Origin: Candidatus Nitrosopolaris wilkensis
GTDB taxonomy: Archaea; Thermoproteota; Nitrososphaeria; Nitrososphaerales; Nitrososphaeraceae
Length of the DNA: 64,000 bases
Assembly: GCA_003176995.1 (NCBI GenBank)
Contig: QHBN01000042.1
Location: forward strand, 27,820 to 91,819
Direction of reading: 5' to 3'
A model generated the notes under the pieces. That model was given only the letters and a program-made list of their open reading frames with translations, was not told the DNA's origin and searched no databases. This document shows positions 53,336 to 62,355 of this stretch, one piece after another (positions within the stretch are counted from its first letter, which is position 1; the number at the start of each line of letters is the position of its first letter). A program made the position numbers and the translations under genes.

Positions 53336-53687
53336 AATATCATGAGGATAAAGAAATTATTTAACCGTTACTAATGATTGGCAACAATGTATTTTTATTT
53401 CTTAAACATTTTAGTGTCACGATCTCCGATCTAGTCTATTAAGGGTGCAGTAGACCGCATATCATATTTGAATATTTGCAAGCCAGCTTCAGTTAACGTC
53501 AAATGGTAGCAAAGTATCATCGGTTGTGAGCAGGTACTTTTTCACCTCAGACAGGTTACGAAACCTGAAATGAAAAAAGATAAGCTGGTCCAATAGGTTT
53601 TTTGATCAAAAACTGTCTAATCAGTAATTTGGAACGTTGGGAGGTAATGTCAAGCGTGTCATGGCCTGGACTCTGTTCTTGTTGGAT
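53336..53687. other. Spacer containing a probable winged-helix fragment
   Basis: About 350 bp. On the minus strand two frames carry winged-helix-like pieces: 'NLSEVKKYLLTTDDTLLPFD' and, in another frame, 'LTLTEAGLQIFKYDMRS' ending at TAG 53431. Together they look like a decayed winged-helix gene. The rest of the spacer is AT-rich. Confidence 0.3.
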
Positions 53688-54827
53688 CTAATCCTTTGCT
53701 GATCTCGAGACAGGCCCAGTTCGCATCTTAGCCTCAATATCTGTTATAAGCTTGGTCATGTCTGGTTTGTGCGAGTTTAGATACTCGTGTCCCTTGTCCT
53801 TTAACCTAATTTGAAAGAGTCTCAAATCTCTGTGTTCATCAAAGAACTGCTCTATCATCGCGGTTCCGTGCTTTGTAGGATTAATAAGCTGGTCAAAACA
53901 TTCGATCGTTGCATTAACATCACCTTTTTCTATTGATTCTTTCGCTTTTCCAAGGACCTCGATAATATCCCTTAACTGTTTTACAGGTGCAGATACCTCC
54001 TTGCTGTGACCAAAAAAACCAACGCGTTTAGCAACTCCTACTTTATCAGCGATCTCTTTGACTAATTCGTAATACTCCTCTTTACTTGTGAAAAAACCAT
54101 GGATTTCTTTCCTTTCTTTTCTTACAGTCAATCCTTTCATTGATAACCGCATAAAAGCGTCTTCGACCTCCGATTTGTCCATGCCTGTAACCCAGACGAT
54201 TTTACCTACATGGTTGTAGCCTTGTCTTATCGACTCTAGGACAACAACTTCAATGATACGTCTAAAGCCTTCCTCTGCTTTCGCGTTATCAAAGTCTCTA
54301 TCGCGGACGGCTCGCTTTGCGTATGAGATATCTATCTCTATTGAACGCTTGAGAGCTTCCATGCCTTCGTCCACCTTTCCGACAACCGTCAGATAGCAGG
54401 CTTTGTTATACCATGACATTCCGTCGTTGGGATTAATATCAATTGCTTTTTCGCACGCTTCGACTGCTTTCTCGTAATTATTCATTCTATAATATGCTAA
54501 CCCTTTCAAATTCCACGCTTCGCCGTTATTGACATCTACGTCTAACGCTTTGTCGTACGAGGAAATGGCAACGGGATATTGAGCAAGATGAAAATGCGCG
54601 TATCCTTTCTTAATCCACGAGTCTACATATTTAGGGTCAATTCTTAAAGCCAGCTCAAAACTGCGAATAGCATCTTCTAACTTTTCGCTCGCCATTTGGT
54701 TTACGCCTTTCTGATACAGGTCACGCTTTTGGAACTCCGAATTGTCATCGTAATTCACATGATTTGTGGTTTCAGAAGCAGGGCTAGACCTTGGCTTAGG
54801 CTTCCTTCCCAGGAATTTGCCCATCAA
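53688..54827 (-). CDS. TPR-repeat protein
   Basis: The 379-residue protein has a charged N-terminus and at least three tetratricopeptide repeats at about residues 45-150: 'DAIRSFELALRIDPKYVDSW', 'YPVAISSYDKALDVDVNNGE', 'EKAVEACEKAIDINPNDGMS'. A middle stretch ('WVTGMDKSEVEDAFMRLSMK') resembles a winged helix, and the C-terminus is helical. TPRs mediate protein contacts, so an assembly or scaffold role is likely; partners are unknown. It is divergent from the Rpc34 homologue. Confidence 0.85.
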   Translation of the reverse strand: MMGKFLGRKPKPRSSPASETTNHVNYDDNSEFQKRDLYQKGVNQMASEKLEDAIRSFELALRIDPKYVDSWIKKGYAHFHLAQYPVAISSYDKALDVDVNNGEAWNLKGLAYYRMNNYEKAVEACEKAIDINPNDGMSWYNKACYLTVVGKVDEGMEALKRSIEIDISYAKRAVRDRDFDNAKAEEGFRRIIEVVVLESIRQGYNHVGKIVWVTGMDKSEVEDAFMRLSMKGLTVRKERKEIHGFFTSKEEYYELVKEIADKVGVAKRVGFFGHSKEVSAPVKQLRDIIEVLGKAKESIEKGDVNATIECFDQLINPTKHGTAMIEQFFDEHRDLRLFQIRLKDKGHEYLNSHKPDMTKLITDIEAKMRTGPVSRSAKD

Positions 54828-54963
54828 GATTTATTGCTGTTCTCGCTGATAAATAGATTTGGAGTCAGTTTCATTCCCCGAGCATAATCTCCGTATCATT
54901 TTCCAGCCAACTCCGCTCGGTGATTAGATTTGCCCTGCAAAACGATTATTTAGCAGTACAGCG

Positions 54964-54975
54964 CCTATAAGTATA
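54964..54975 (+). promoter_or_regulatory. TATA box of the Rpc34 homologue gene
   Basis: CCTATAAGTATA is centred 23 nt before the GTG at 54992, matching a leaderless transcript. Confidence 0.6.
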
Positions 54976-54991
54976 TCTCGGGGTTATCTAA

Positions 54992-55480
54992 GTGAAATTA
55001 AATGATGCTGACGTAGAAGGCTTGACAGGAAAAAGTTTTAGAATTATAATCAACAACGGAAAAGCTGGTATCCTTCAATCACAATTATGGAAGGAACTTG
55101 ATCTGACTAGTCGTGATGGTTCACGGGTGGCCATCCGTCTTGAAAAAAGGTCTCTTATAAAGCGTGAGAAAATATTAGAGAACGGACGATGGACTTATAA
55201 ACTCTTTGCCGTCAAATTACCCGTCGGCACCCAAACTATCGAAGAGGCTCCCTGCCTGACATGTCCCGTCGAACATATGTGTTCAGTTGACGCTCACTAT
55301 AGTCCTAATAGTTGTAACCTAATTGAAAATTGGATTTTAGTTTCTTTTGATTCTGCAACCCAACAAGAAGAACAGCATCAAAAACACCCTGTGCAAGAAA
55401 TTGTCCCAGAACATCATGATGACCCAATCAGAAGCAACGTAAATGAGGCTGAGCTATTAGTCACCGAGTCCAAATCATAG
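54992..55480 (+). CDS. Archaeal Rpc34-like winged-helix protein with cysteine (Fe-S) cluster
   Basis: The 162-residue protein has a winged helix ('KAGILQSQLWKELDLTSRDG', then 'SRVAIRLEKRSLIKREKILE') followed by four cysteines in 'APCLTCPVEHMCSVDAHYSP' and 'NSCNLIENWIL'. This matches the orthologue of RNA polymerase III subunit Rpc34 described in Crenarchaeota and Thaumarchaeota, whose cysteines bind an iron-sulfur cluster. The C-terminal 50 residues are a His/Gln/Glu-rich disordered tail. It may tune RNA polymerase for certain promoters; that role is inferred. Confidence 0.88.
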   Translation: MKLNDADVEGLTGKSFRIIINNGKAGILQSQLWKELDLTSRDGSRVAIRLEKRSLIKREKILENGRWTYKLFAVKLPVGTQTIEEAPCLTCPVEHMCSVDAHYSPNSCNLIENWILVSFDSATQQEEQHQKHPVQEIVPEHHDDPIRSNVNEAELLVTESKS

Positions 55481-55580
55481 ATGGCAAAACACCAATCGAA
55501 CAAAGCTATTAAAAATTAACAAGAAATGACGAAATCGCAGCACTTAATTTTATCTATCTGATCATTTTGAAATTTCTTAG

Positions 55581-55936
55581 TTAATTTTGTAATTCTATAT
55601 AGATACTTCCATCTTTTTCTAATGCTGGATATAGAGCCAACTTACCTGATTTTCTCCATTCTCCGTTTTGTTTCATCCATCTCTCGTCTTTCTTCCATGA
55701 CTCATATGTTCCAAATTTCCGGTGAAGAGATTGAATTCGTATCCGTGCATGTAACAAACAATGTTGTCTCCATTAAAGTCACCCTTGGAAAGAGACGCAC
55801 CCCTATGAGGACACGAGTTTTTGCACGCAAATAATCTTCCTCTTCTTCTTCCAACTAGTATTTCGCTATTATTAATTGAGAAGTTGACCATAGAATTATC
55901 TCTTAAATCATTACTATTGCAGATTTTATGGAGCAT
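55581..55936 (-). pseudogene. Rieske ferredoxin gene with one-base frameshift
   Basis: The N-terminal 75 codons encode a Rieske domain with 'CPHRGASL' and 'CYMHGYEFNLFTGN', the two C/H ligand pairs. After 'GNLE' the frame meets a stop at 55673, while the expected C-terminal half ('YESWKKDERWMKQNGEWRKS', then 'GKLALYPALEKDGSIYIELQ') continues in another frame to TAA 55581. One missing base (GAACATAT where GAAACATAT would restore the frame) explains it. The ligands are intact, so either decay is recent or this is a sequencing error. Confidence 0.85.
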
Positions 55937-56063
55937 GGTGACAGACCAAGCAAGAAAAAGGTTTTATAAATTAATTAGTGCCACCATTTTGATGGAAAAT
56001 ATGTTGAAGGCCCTCAAGGAGAAGGGCGGAACACTTCCCTCGGATGGAACAGAATGCCTATAA
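55935..56063 (+). CDS. Doubtful 42-residue ORF
   Basis: The frame from ATG 55935 ('MVTDQARKRFYKLISATILM' to 'SDGTECL') looks like a short amphipathic helix protein, but it starts inside the divergent start of the Rieske gene. It may instead begin at ATG 55991. I cannot assign it. Confidence 0.25.
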   Translation: MVTDQARKRFYKLISATILMENMLKALKEKGGTLPSDGTECL

Positions 56064-56292
56064 ATGTAATCAAGTCTTAGAGTATGGCAGACCGTTATAA
56101 TTATGCATTATGTCAGACCCTGTTAATGCTAACTAGATAGATACGCATATAGGGCTTGTACAATAGCGGCTGTATAGGATACGAGGTCGATTGCTAGTGT
56201 GGACACATGTTGTGAAATTGTGTTATGTTCGGCTCAGTTGAATTATGTTGTATACCTCGGCATCCTTTTTTGCTACGGAGATGGCATAAAGG

Positions 56293-56916
56293 ATGAAGTT
56301 GACAGATGCAACAAGAGATTATTATCGAAAGCTCGCGAAAAATGCGGGCTATCGTAGTAGATCTGCATACAAACTCCTTCAGCTAAACCGCTCTTATGGT
56401 ATTTTTAGGCCACGACATGCTGTAGTGGATCTGGGCTCCGCACCGGGCGGGTGGCTTCAAGTAGCAAAACAACAAGTTGGTGTTGACAGCTTGGTAGTCG
56501 GGGTAGATACCAAGCAAGTACAGCCATTGGAAGGCGTCACGATTTTACGGGGTAGCATCGATGATGGTAAAATAATAGATACGGTTCTCAAATTAGTCGG
56601 GGGTAGGGCAGATATAGTTTTATCAGATCTGTCACCAAACGTAAGCGGTATATGGGACTTGGATCATGGTCGACAAATCTCCCTGACAAGGAGTGCCTTG
56701 GCTGCGGCTATTAAGATACTGAAAAGACGCGGCACCTCCGTCTTCAAAGTTTTCGAAGGAGAGTTACTTAATGGATTGAAGGAGGAATTGAAAAATCAAT
56801 TTCAACGAGTTTATATTAATAAGCCCAAAGCAAGTAGACAAAGCAGTAGTGAGCAGTATATCGTGTGTTTCGGCTTTGAACCTGATTTATGTCTTGACAT
56901 TCAGGATCATACATAG
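56293..56916 (+). CDS. rlmE: FtsJ-type RNA 2'-O-methyltransferase (RlmE family)
   Basis: The 207-residue SAM methyltransferase modifies ribose in rRNA (23S A-loop region in bacteria and by inference archaea). The K-D-K-E tetrad can be seen: Lys in 'YRSRSAYKLLQL', Asp in 'LSDLSPNVSG', Lys in 'SVFKVFEG' and Glu in 'SEQYIVCFGF', plus the SAM motif 'VVDLGSAPGGWLQVAKQQ'. ATG 56293 gives the normal family N-terminus. Confidence 0.93.
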   Translation: MKLTDATRDYYRKLAKNAGYRSRSAYKLLQLNRSYGIFRPRHAVVDLGSAPGGWLQVAKQQVGVDSLVVGVDTKQVQPLEGVTILRGSIDDGKIIDTVLKLVGGRADIVLSDLSPNVSGIWDLDHGRQISLTRSALAAAIKILKRRGTSVFKVFEGELLNGLKEELKNQFQRVYINKPKASRQSSSEQYIVCFGFEPDLCLDIQDHT

Positions 56917-56959
56917 ACATCCTACTCTAGCATTGCCATTTGGCGATTCGATAGGACAC

Positions 56960-57820
56960 TCATGCTTCACTCGACTTGTCTTCATCGTACAGCAACTTTA
57001 GCTCTTCGAAGCTTAATTTGGCACCAGCCTCGAACTTCTTCTTTGCGGATTCCTTAACTTTGAACAGGGCATCGTCTCCAGGTCGATAACCATATTCCTG
57101 ACGCTGCCTTTTCCTCCAAAGTGCCATAGCATCTAGACGCGAATTTACACTATCTAAGGTCGAAAGGAATTCGTCATAATCCTTAAGGCAGCTTTGGTGT
57201 TCCGCAGCTAGCTGTCTTTTAGACACAAATAGTTTGTCTATTTTATTGTGAGTATCAGCAATTTTGGTCTGTAGCGTAGTGTCTTCGTTCTCAAGAATTT
57301 TTAGTATTTTTTTAATCTCTTCAGCTTGTGCGTTGAGATCAATTAACTGTTCGTTCACAGTGCGTATGGCTTTTATTGCTTCAAGCTTCATTGAAGCATC
57401 GTTCATTACGGATAAGGCTTCATTCTTTTGTCGTTCATTCTTGTACCTTTTTTCATCAACTAATTTCTGGCTTGACTCTAGAATCCTAACCAGATCACCT
57501 TCATTGTCGGAGGGAAGCCGAGTTCCCATTATACTAACAAAATTTTTGGACTTTGAAATTTTTTCACTAATCGTAAGTAATTGAGAGTTGCTAGAATTCA
57601 TTTCTGTCCGAATCTGGGCTAATCTTGTTGTCATGTTAACGACTTTATTTTTCTCATGCTGAATATTCTCATTGATCAGCCGAAATCGATTTTTTTCGAT
57701 ATCGATAATTTTGTCAGTCAAGTCCTTTATCTTGTTAAGCTGACTACGTTTCAAAGACAGTAAGTCATCCCAGTTCAGTGATTCTAGATCGTGAATTGGA
57801 TTTTGATCTACAGAGCTCAA
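56960..57820 (-). CDS. Long coiled-coil protein
   Basis: Residues about 20-235 are continuous coiled coil ('LKRSQLNKIKDLTDKIIDIE', 'AEEIKKILKILENEDTTLQT'), ending in a basic/aromatic C-terminal motif ('RQRQEYGYRPGDDALFKVKE', 'KLSFEELKLLYDED'). The C-terminal pattern recurs in archaeal coiled-coil proteins of unknown function. It is convergent with rlmE, 43 bp apart. No catalytic motif is present; scaffold or chromosome-associated roles are possible. Confidence 0.8.
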   Translation of the reverse strand: MSSVDQNPIHDLESLNWDDLLSLKRSQLNKIKDLTDKIIDIEKNRFRLINENIQHEKNKVVNMTTRLAQIRTEMNSSNSQLLTISEKISKSKNFVSIMGTRLPSDNEGDLVRILESSQKLVDEKRYKNERQKNEALSVMNDASMKLEAIKAIRTVNEQLIDLNAQAEEIKKILKILENEDTTLQTKIADTHNKIDKLFVSKRQLAAEHQSCLKDYDEFLSTLDSVNSRLDAMALWRKRQRQEYGYRPGDDALFKVKESAKKKFEAGAKLSFEELKLLYDEDKSSEA

Positions 57821-58101
57821 ACCGGGTCGCTTACCTTGCTACATATGGGAGGGAAGCCATGACATAAAAATATACTGGAAAAGCAATGTGACGGTCCTAT
57901 TCTTGGGTCCAGTTCCCCGGACATATCTTTCTTACAAAGCTTGGAAACCAGGTAGAATTGGGGCTGAATCTCGGCTGACACCTCTTCGTCAATAATCGGA
58001 ATGCATATTTCTCATAATGGGCACTATACAGTTAGATTTTGTCCCAGTAAGAAACCAAAATACAGCTATTCTTATATTCAAGCACGAGGATTTATGTCAA
58101 G

Positions 58102-58338
58102 TTGACAACACAAGCTTATTGTGTGAAATGTAAAGCAAAACGAGATATGAAAGATGAAAAGCAGGTAACTATGAAAAACGGTCAAGGCGCTATCTCCGGA
58201 ATATGCACCGTATGTGGTACAAAGATGTTCAAGATAGGCGGTGGTGGCAAAAAAATTGCTAAGGCCAAAGCAGCTAGCAAGAAACCAACGACAAGAACCG
58301 CAAAAGTAAAAGCAAAATCGACCAGCAAGAGGAAGTAA
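58102..58338 (+). CDS. DUF5679 zinc-ribbon protein with lysine-rich tail
   Basis: The 78-residue protein begins 'MTTQAYCVKCKAKRDMKDEK' and 'GAISGICTVCGTKMFKIGGG', the DUF5679 zinc ribbon (C-x2-C, T-x-x-N-G-x-x-A-x-x-G-x-C-x-x-C-G-T). It is followed by 28 residues rich in Lys, Ala and Thr ('KAASKKPTTRTAKVKAKSTS'), like the tail of histone H1. DNA or RNA binding is the likely role. The start is TTG 58102. Confidence 0.85.
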   Translation: MTTQAYCVKCKAKRDMKDEKQVTMKNGQGAISGICTVCGTKMFKIGGGGKKIAKAKAASKKPTTRTAKVKAKSTSKRK

Positions 58339-58611
58339 CAAAGGCGCTTAGTATGAACTATTTGTTTGCAGTAGAAGGAGTAGGATGAAATGTTCGTCTA
58401 CTCCAATTTTTATTTTTGTTATCCAACAACTGTGAATACCTATACTGATTATTATTATATCTATCACACTAGTTATATCTTTTCATCCCTTCACTAGGCA
58501 CCGACTGAAATAAACGTACTCGGGAATGGCTATCACAATAGCAGGAATTTTGATCGAGCACGACAGAAAACCGATACTTAAAGCAGCCCAGTTATGTTAT
58601 AGAGAAATAAA

Positions 58612-59694
58612 CTATATCATAAGGAACTCTTGTTCAGCTTCAATTAATTTATCCTTGTTACCACATAAATGTATTAATTCTGATAGTTTTTTTTGGGGGG
58701 TACCAGCCTTTACCGCTGCTCGTGAGATCTCGACGCCTTCTTTTAGATCCTTCGCAATTTTCCCGATCACTAGCGCGGCCGCAGCGTTCAGCGCGGCTAT
58801 GTCTTCTTTTTCGGGGCTAGCGAGGCCATATATAACCCGAAGTGTATCTCTTATTGATTCTTGTCGAGAGTGTATCAACAGTTGTTCTGGCTTAGCAACT
58901 AATACATTTACATCCTTTGGATGAAATCGAAATCGTTTAATTTTTTTGTCAACTACCCAGATAATATCGTTTTCACAGGTGTTGGAAAGCTCATCAAAAC
59001 CATCGTAAGAATGCACGACCATCAGTTCATTAAGCTCAGAATTTTGCATTGCAACAGCAACTGTTTCGAGTAATGCGGGCTCATAAACTCCTATAAGTTG
59101 ACCGGAAAGATTTGTGCAAGGATTGCTTAATGGTCCTACAATATTAAAAGCAGTTCTTATGCCTATGGATTCTCTTGCAGACGCGACATTGCGCATCGCC
59201 GGATGGAATTTTGCAGCATAAAGAAAACCAAAACCTATATTCTCGATGGCCTCACATATGATATCAGGAGAAGTATCCAAGTCCATTCCAATAAATTCTA
59301 AAAAATCTGCACTGCCACAGAATCCCGAGACAGATCTATTTCCGTGTTTTGCTATTTTACAGCCTGCTGCGCACGCTATGAGCGCAGCAGCGGTACTGAT
59401 GTTGAATGATTTTATCTTATCACCTCCGGTCCCGCATGTATCAATCAATTCGCCGGTGATGTTTGGGGTAATCTTAATAGCATTCCTCTTGACAGCCTGA
59501 AGTATCGTCGTAATTTCCTTAGGCGATTCGCCCTTCATCCGAAGCGCGACCAAGAATGAGGCAATGGACGACTCCGAAGCGTCGCCTCCAAGAATCAGAT
59601 TCATTGATTTGCGGATTTCGTCTTCAGATAGATTAATTCTACACACTAGTTTCCGGACCATGGGGCGCAGATCGGTGAATGTCTCTCCGTTCAC
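58612..59694 (-). CDS. trpD: Anthranilate phosphoribosyltransferase
   Basis: TrpD adds phosphoribosyl from PRPP to anthranilate. The PRPP motif is 'IDTCGTGGDKIKSFNISTAA' and the substrate site 'KHGNRSVSGFCGSADFLEFI', with 'HPAMRNVASARESIGIRTAF' and 'NPCTNLSGQLIGVYEPALLE'. Full length at 360 residues, slightly extended at the N-terminus. It starts at GTG 59694 directly after the trpG stop, a tightly coupled trpG-trpD pair. The plus-strand track ORF 58526 is its shadow. Confidence 0.96.
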   Translation of the reverse strand: MNGETFTDLRPMVRKLVCRINLSEDEIRKSMNLILGGDASESSIASFLVALRMKGESPKEITTILQAVKRNAIKITPNITGELIDTCGTGGDKIKSFNISTAAALIACAAGCKIAKHGNRSVSGFCGSADFLEFIGMDLDTSPDIICEAIENIGFGFLYAAKFHPAMRNVASARESIGIRTAFNIVGPLSNPCTNLSGQLIGVYEPALLETVAVAMQNSELNELMVVHSYDGFDELSNTCENDIIWVVDKKIKRFRFHPKDVNVLVAKPEQLLIHSRQESIRDTLRVIYGLASPEKEDIAALNAAAALVIGKIAKDLKEGVEISRAAVKAGTPQKKLSELIHLCGNKDKLIEAEQEFLMI

Positions 59695-60279
59695 TCATCT
59701 CTTCACCATAGAGATGAAATTGAGAAGAATTTTCGGTCCTTGTTCCGTTAAAACAGATTCGGGATGGAATTGGACCCCTTCTATCAAGTATTGTCTGTGT
59801 CTGATCGCCATAATTTCACCATCGTCAAGCGCCGTTGCTGTAACTTCCAGACAAGGGGGAATTTTCTTATCAGCCACCAAAGAATGGTAGCGGGTTGCCT
59901 TAAATGGGTTGCTTACCTGATCAAAAAGTCTTCCGGAGTTGTATCGAATAATACTTGTTTTTCCGTGTCTGACTTTTCTGGCATTGACTACTTTCCCGCC
60001 GAATGCGTGCACTATTCCTTGGTGTCCAAGGCAGACTCCAAGGATGGGTATTTGTGGTCCAAGCTCAGCTATAATGTCCGTACATTCGCCAAAGTATCTC
60101 CTGTCTGCGGGGTGGCCTGGGCCAGGAGAAATGACTATCGCATCAGGATCCATAATTTTGACCGAATTAACGGTAACCTTCTCATTTCGAATGACTGTCG
60201 GTTCGGTCTTTAATTCGCCTAGTCGTTGTGCAATATTATACACGAAAGAATCATAATTATCTACAACAAGGACCCTCAT
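59695..60279 (-). CDS. trpG: Anthranilate synthase component II (glutamine amidotransferase)
   Basis: The 194-residue class I amidotransferase supplies ammonia to TrpE. The motifs are 'RVLVVDNYDSFVYNIAQRLG', 'ISPGPGHPADRRYFGE', nucleophile Cys in 'ILGVCLGHQGIVHAFGG' and His/Glu in 'GVQFHPESVLTEQG'. It could also serve para-aminobenzoate synthesis, but the coupled trpD supports tryptophan. TrpE is not in the window. A TATA-like TTTAAATATAATTTC lies about 75 nt upstream. Confidence 0.95.
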   Translation of the reverse strand: MRVLVVDNYDSFVYNIAQRLGELKTEPTVIRNEKVTVNSVKIMDPDAIVISPGPGHPADRRYFGECTDIIAELGPQIPILGVCLGHQGIVHAFGGKVVNARKVRHGKTSIIRYNSGRLFDQVSNPFKATRYHSLVADKKIPPCLEVTATALDDGEIMAIRHRQYLIEGVQFHPESVLTEQGPKILLNFISMVKR

Positions 60280-60487
60280 TTTATATTGACCTCAAGTCGA
60301 AAGCGTACCTAGTCAAAACACAATTTTCGCTGCCGTACGTACTTCTGAAATTATATTTAAACCTAATTCAAGATGAGCGCTGCTAAAAAGCAATCTTGTG
60401 ATGTATTATTGATTTTGCGCAATACCGATTTATTGAGTAAAAAAATGCGATATGCGTACATAAAAATATGCGCTCGCTAGTAGCAGG

Positions 60488-60501
60488 AAATATATATAAA
60501 A
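60488..60501 (+). promoter_or_regulatory. TATA box upstream of gap
   Basis: AAATATATATAAAA is centred about 54 nt before TTG 60549, implying a short leader of about 25 nt. Confidence 0.5.
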
Positions 60502-60548
60502 TGTTGAAAACCACATCCATCTGAAAAATTAGCTATTAGTGAAGTATA

Positions 60549-61592
60549 TTGGTTAAAGTTTTTGTAAATGGGTATGGCAATATTGGGCGTCGTCTAGCGA
60601 CTATGCTCTCTGCAGACAAAGAAATTCAATTCCTCGGCGTCGCGAAATATACCGCCGACGAGAAGACAAGGGATGCGCTAGACAACAAATTCGATGTATA
60701 TGTCCCCAAACATAATCTGAAACAATTCAGAGATAGTAACTATGAGATATCTGGAACTGTGGAAGAAGCTGTAGAGCAAAGCGACATAGTTGTAGATGCG
60801 GCTAAAGAAGGCGGGGGGTTCGACAACAAAAAGAGACTATATGAGCCTATGAAAAAAGCAGCTATCTTTCAAGGGGGAGAAGATAGACACGGTGCCCACT
60901 CGGTAGCGGATATGATTCATAATTCTAGGGTAAACTACGCAAAGGCCAGCGGTAAAATGTATGTTATCCAAGGTAGTTGTAATGTGTCAGGTATGGGGAG
61001 AATAATGCAGCCCCTGGCTGAAAAGTTTGGGGATGAAATTGAAAGGTACGACGTAACCATCGTCAGAAGATGGGCAGATCTTGAGGAATCGAAAGAGGTG
61101 CGAGATTCAATCGAATGGGATGAATCTCCTCATCATCAAGAGGATGTTAAAGATTTTATGCCAACAGCAAACCTGTTCGTAGAGGCATACAAAGTCCCAT
61201 CTAGGATGATGCATCTCCATCAAATGTTAATCCGATTCAAAACAAAGGCTCCTGCTAAGGATACTATTATTGAAGCATTCAGAAAGGAATTTGGAGTGGC
61301 GATATTAAAATCCGCTAAAGGAACTGCCGACGTAAGAAAGAAAGCTTTGAACCTGGGTTTTCAACATGGTGATACAAACATGGTACATATCCATCAAGAA
61401 GCGTTAAGAGTTCAAAATGATGTTCTCAAGATTTTATACACAGATGACCAGACAGGTATGGTTATCCCTGAAAATCATTTGCTGCTGCAATCGATGGTCT
61501 TTGGACGTTCTAGAGAGCAGGCAATTAAGAAAACAGACACATTGTTCCAAATAAGCAGAAGAACAAGGATACTGGAAGAAGAATTCAAGTAG
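60549..61592 (+). CDS. gap: Glyceraldehyde-3-phosphate dehydrogenase, archaeal type II
   Basis: The 347-residue enzyme has the archaeal GAPDH pattern: 'VKVFVNGYGNIGRRLATMLS', 'DIVVDAAKEGGGFDNKKRLY', catalytic Cys in 'VIQGSCNVSGMGRIMQPLAE' and 'FVEAYKVPSRMMHLHQMLIR'. With fbp and tpiA in the same window it supplies gluconeogenesis from CO2-derived carbon. TTG 60549 ('MVKVFVNG') is the start. It is divergent from trpG. Confidence 0.95.
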   Translation: MVKVFVNGYGNIGRRLATMLSADKEIQFLGVAKYTADEKTRDALDNKFDVYVPKHNLKQFRDSNYEISGTVEEAVEQSDIVVDAAKEGGGFDNKKRLYEPMKKAAIFQGGEDRHGAHSVADMIHNSRVNYAKASGKMYVIQGSCNVSGMGRIMQPLAEKFGDEIERYDVTIVRRWADLEESKEVRDSIEWDESPHHQEDVKDFMPTANLFVEAYKVPSRMMHLHQMLIRFKTKAPAKDTIIEAFRKEFGVAILKSAKGTADVRKKALNLGFQHGDTNMVHIHQEALRVQNDVLKILYTDDQTGMVIPENHLLLQSMVFGRSREQAIKKTDTLFQISRRTRILEEEFK

Positions 61593-62355
61593 CGTTATCG
61601 ATAGTTGATCTTCCTTTTCTATTTCGTGTTCGATTTAGCTTTAGCAAAAAGAATGTACCACATCTTATAACTGCTAAACTTGATAAAAATTCGACTCCTG
61701 CTAAACTATCTCACATAAAGTCTATCGCAGCACGAATTAGAGTATGTCATAACTCGCTTTCTTGATAATCACAATAGGATCACTGGCCTGTCGACAAGGG
61801 AGCCCGCTTTATTCTCAATATTGTTCCCGGTACTTTTAGCACAATATGTCGTTGCCGGAAATGTAGTTTAGTGAGTATTAAATATTTAGACGATTTTAGT
61901 AATCCGACACTTTTACGACTGGACTGTAATCGTTATTACACCTGCTTTAAACATGTACGTTATTTTGTCAAATCTTAAAGCATATAAAATTTCAGAGTCG
62001 GTTTGGCATTGCCATTACTGTTTCGATCGCAATCATGCTAACCTCTTCCAAATGCCCTTAGTAAATCATCTTCTCATCTTATTGGTAGTTTGGCACTAAT
62101 GAGAACTCAATTGAAATGCAGGTTATAGAAAATTCTCTCAATTGTTTTATTCTCTTAGATAATACAGGGCGCGCAATTAGGAATAATAAGATTAATTGTC
62201 ATGTCATGTCTCTTCTGATTCAATTTCAAACTTATGTCATATACTACTATCTTAGAGCCTGAGTATGGTATACCATATATCGATACCTTGTGACTTACCA
62301 CGTGTGAATCGCCTTATGAACATGGATACTATTTTTCGTCGTCTCAGCTAAACCT
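61593..62355. other. Intergenic region, no gene seen
   Basis: About 760 bp, AT-rich, without a convincing ORF, tRNA or strong hairpin on either strand. It separates gap from the broken repeat-protein gene. Confidence 0.45.

Noticed and set aside
58526-58924. 132-codon plus-strand ORF
   Set aside because: Mostly antisense to the end of trpD; only its first 30 codons are unique and not protein-like.
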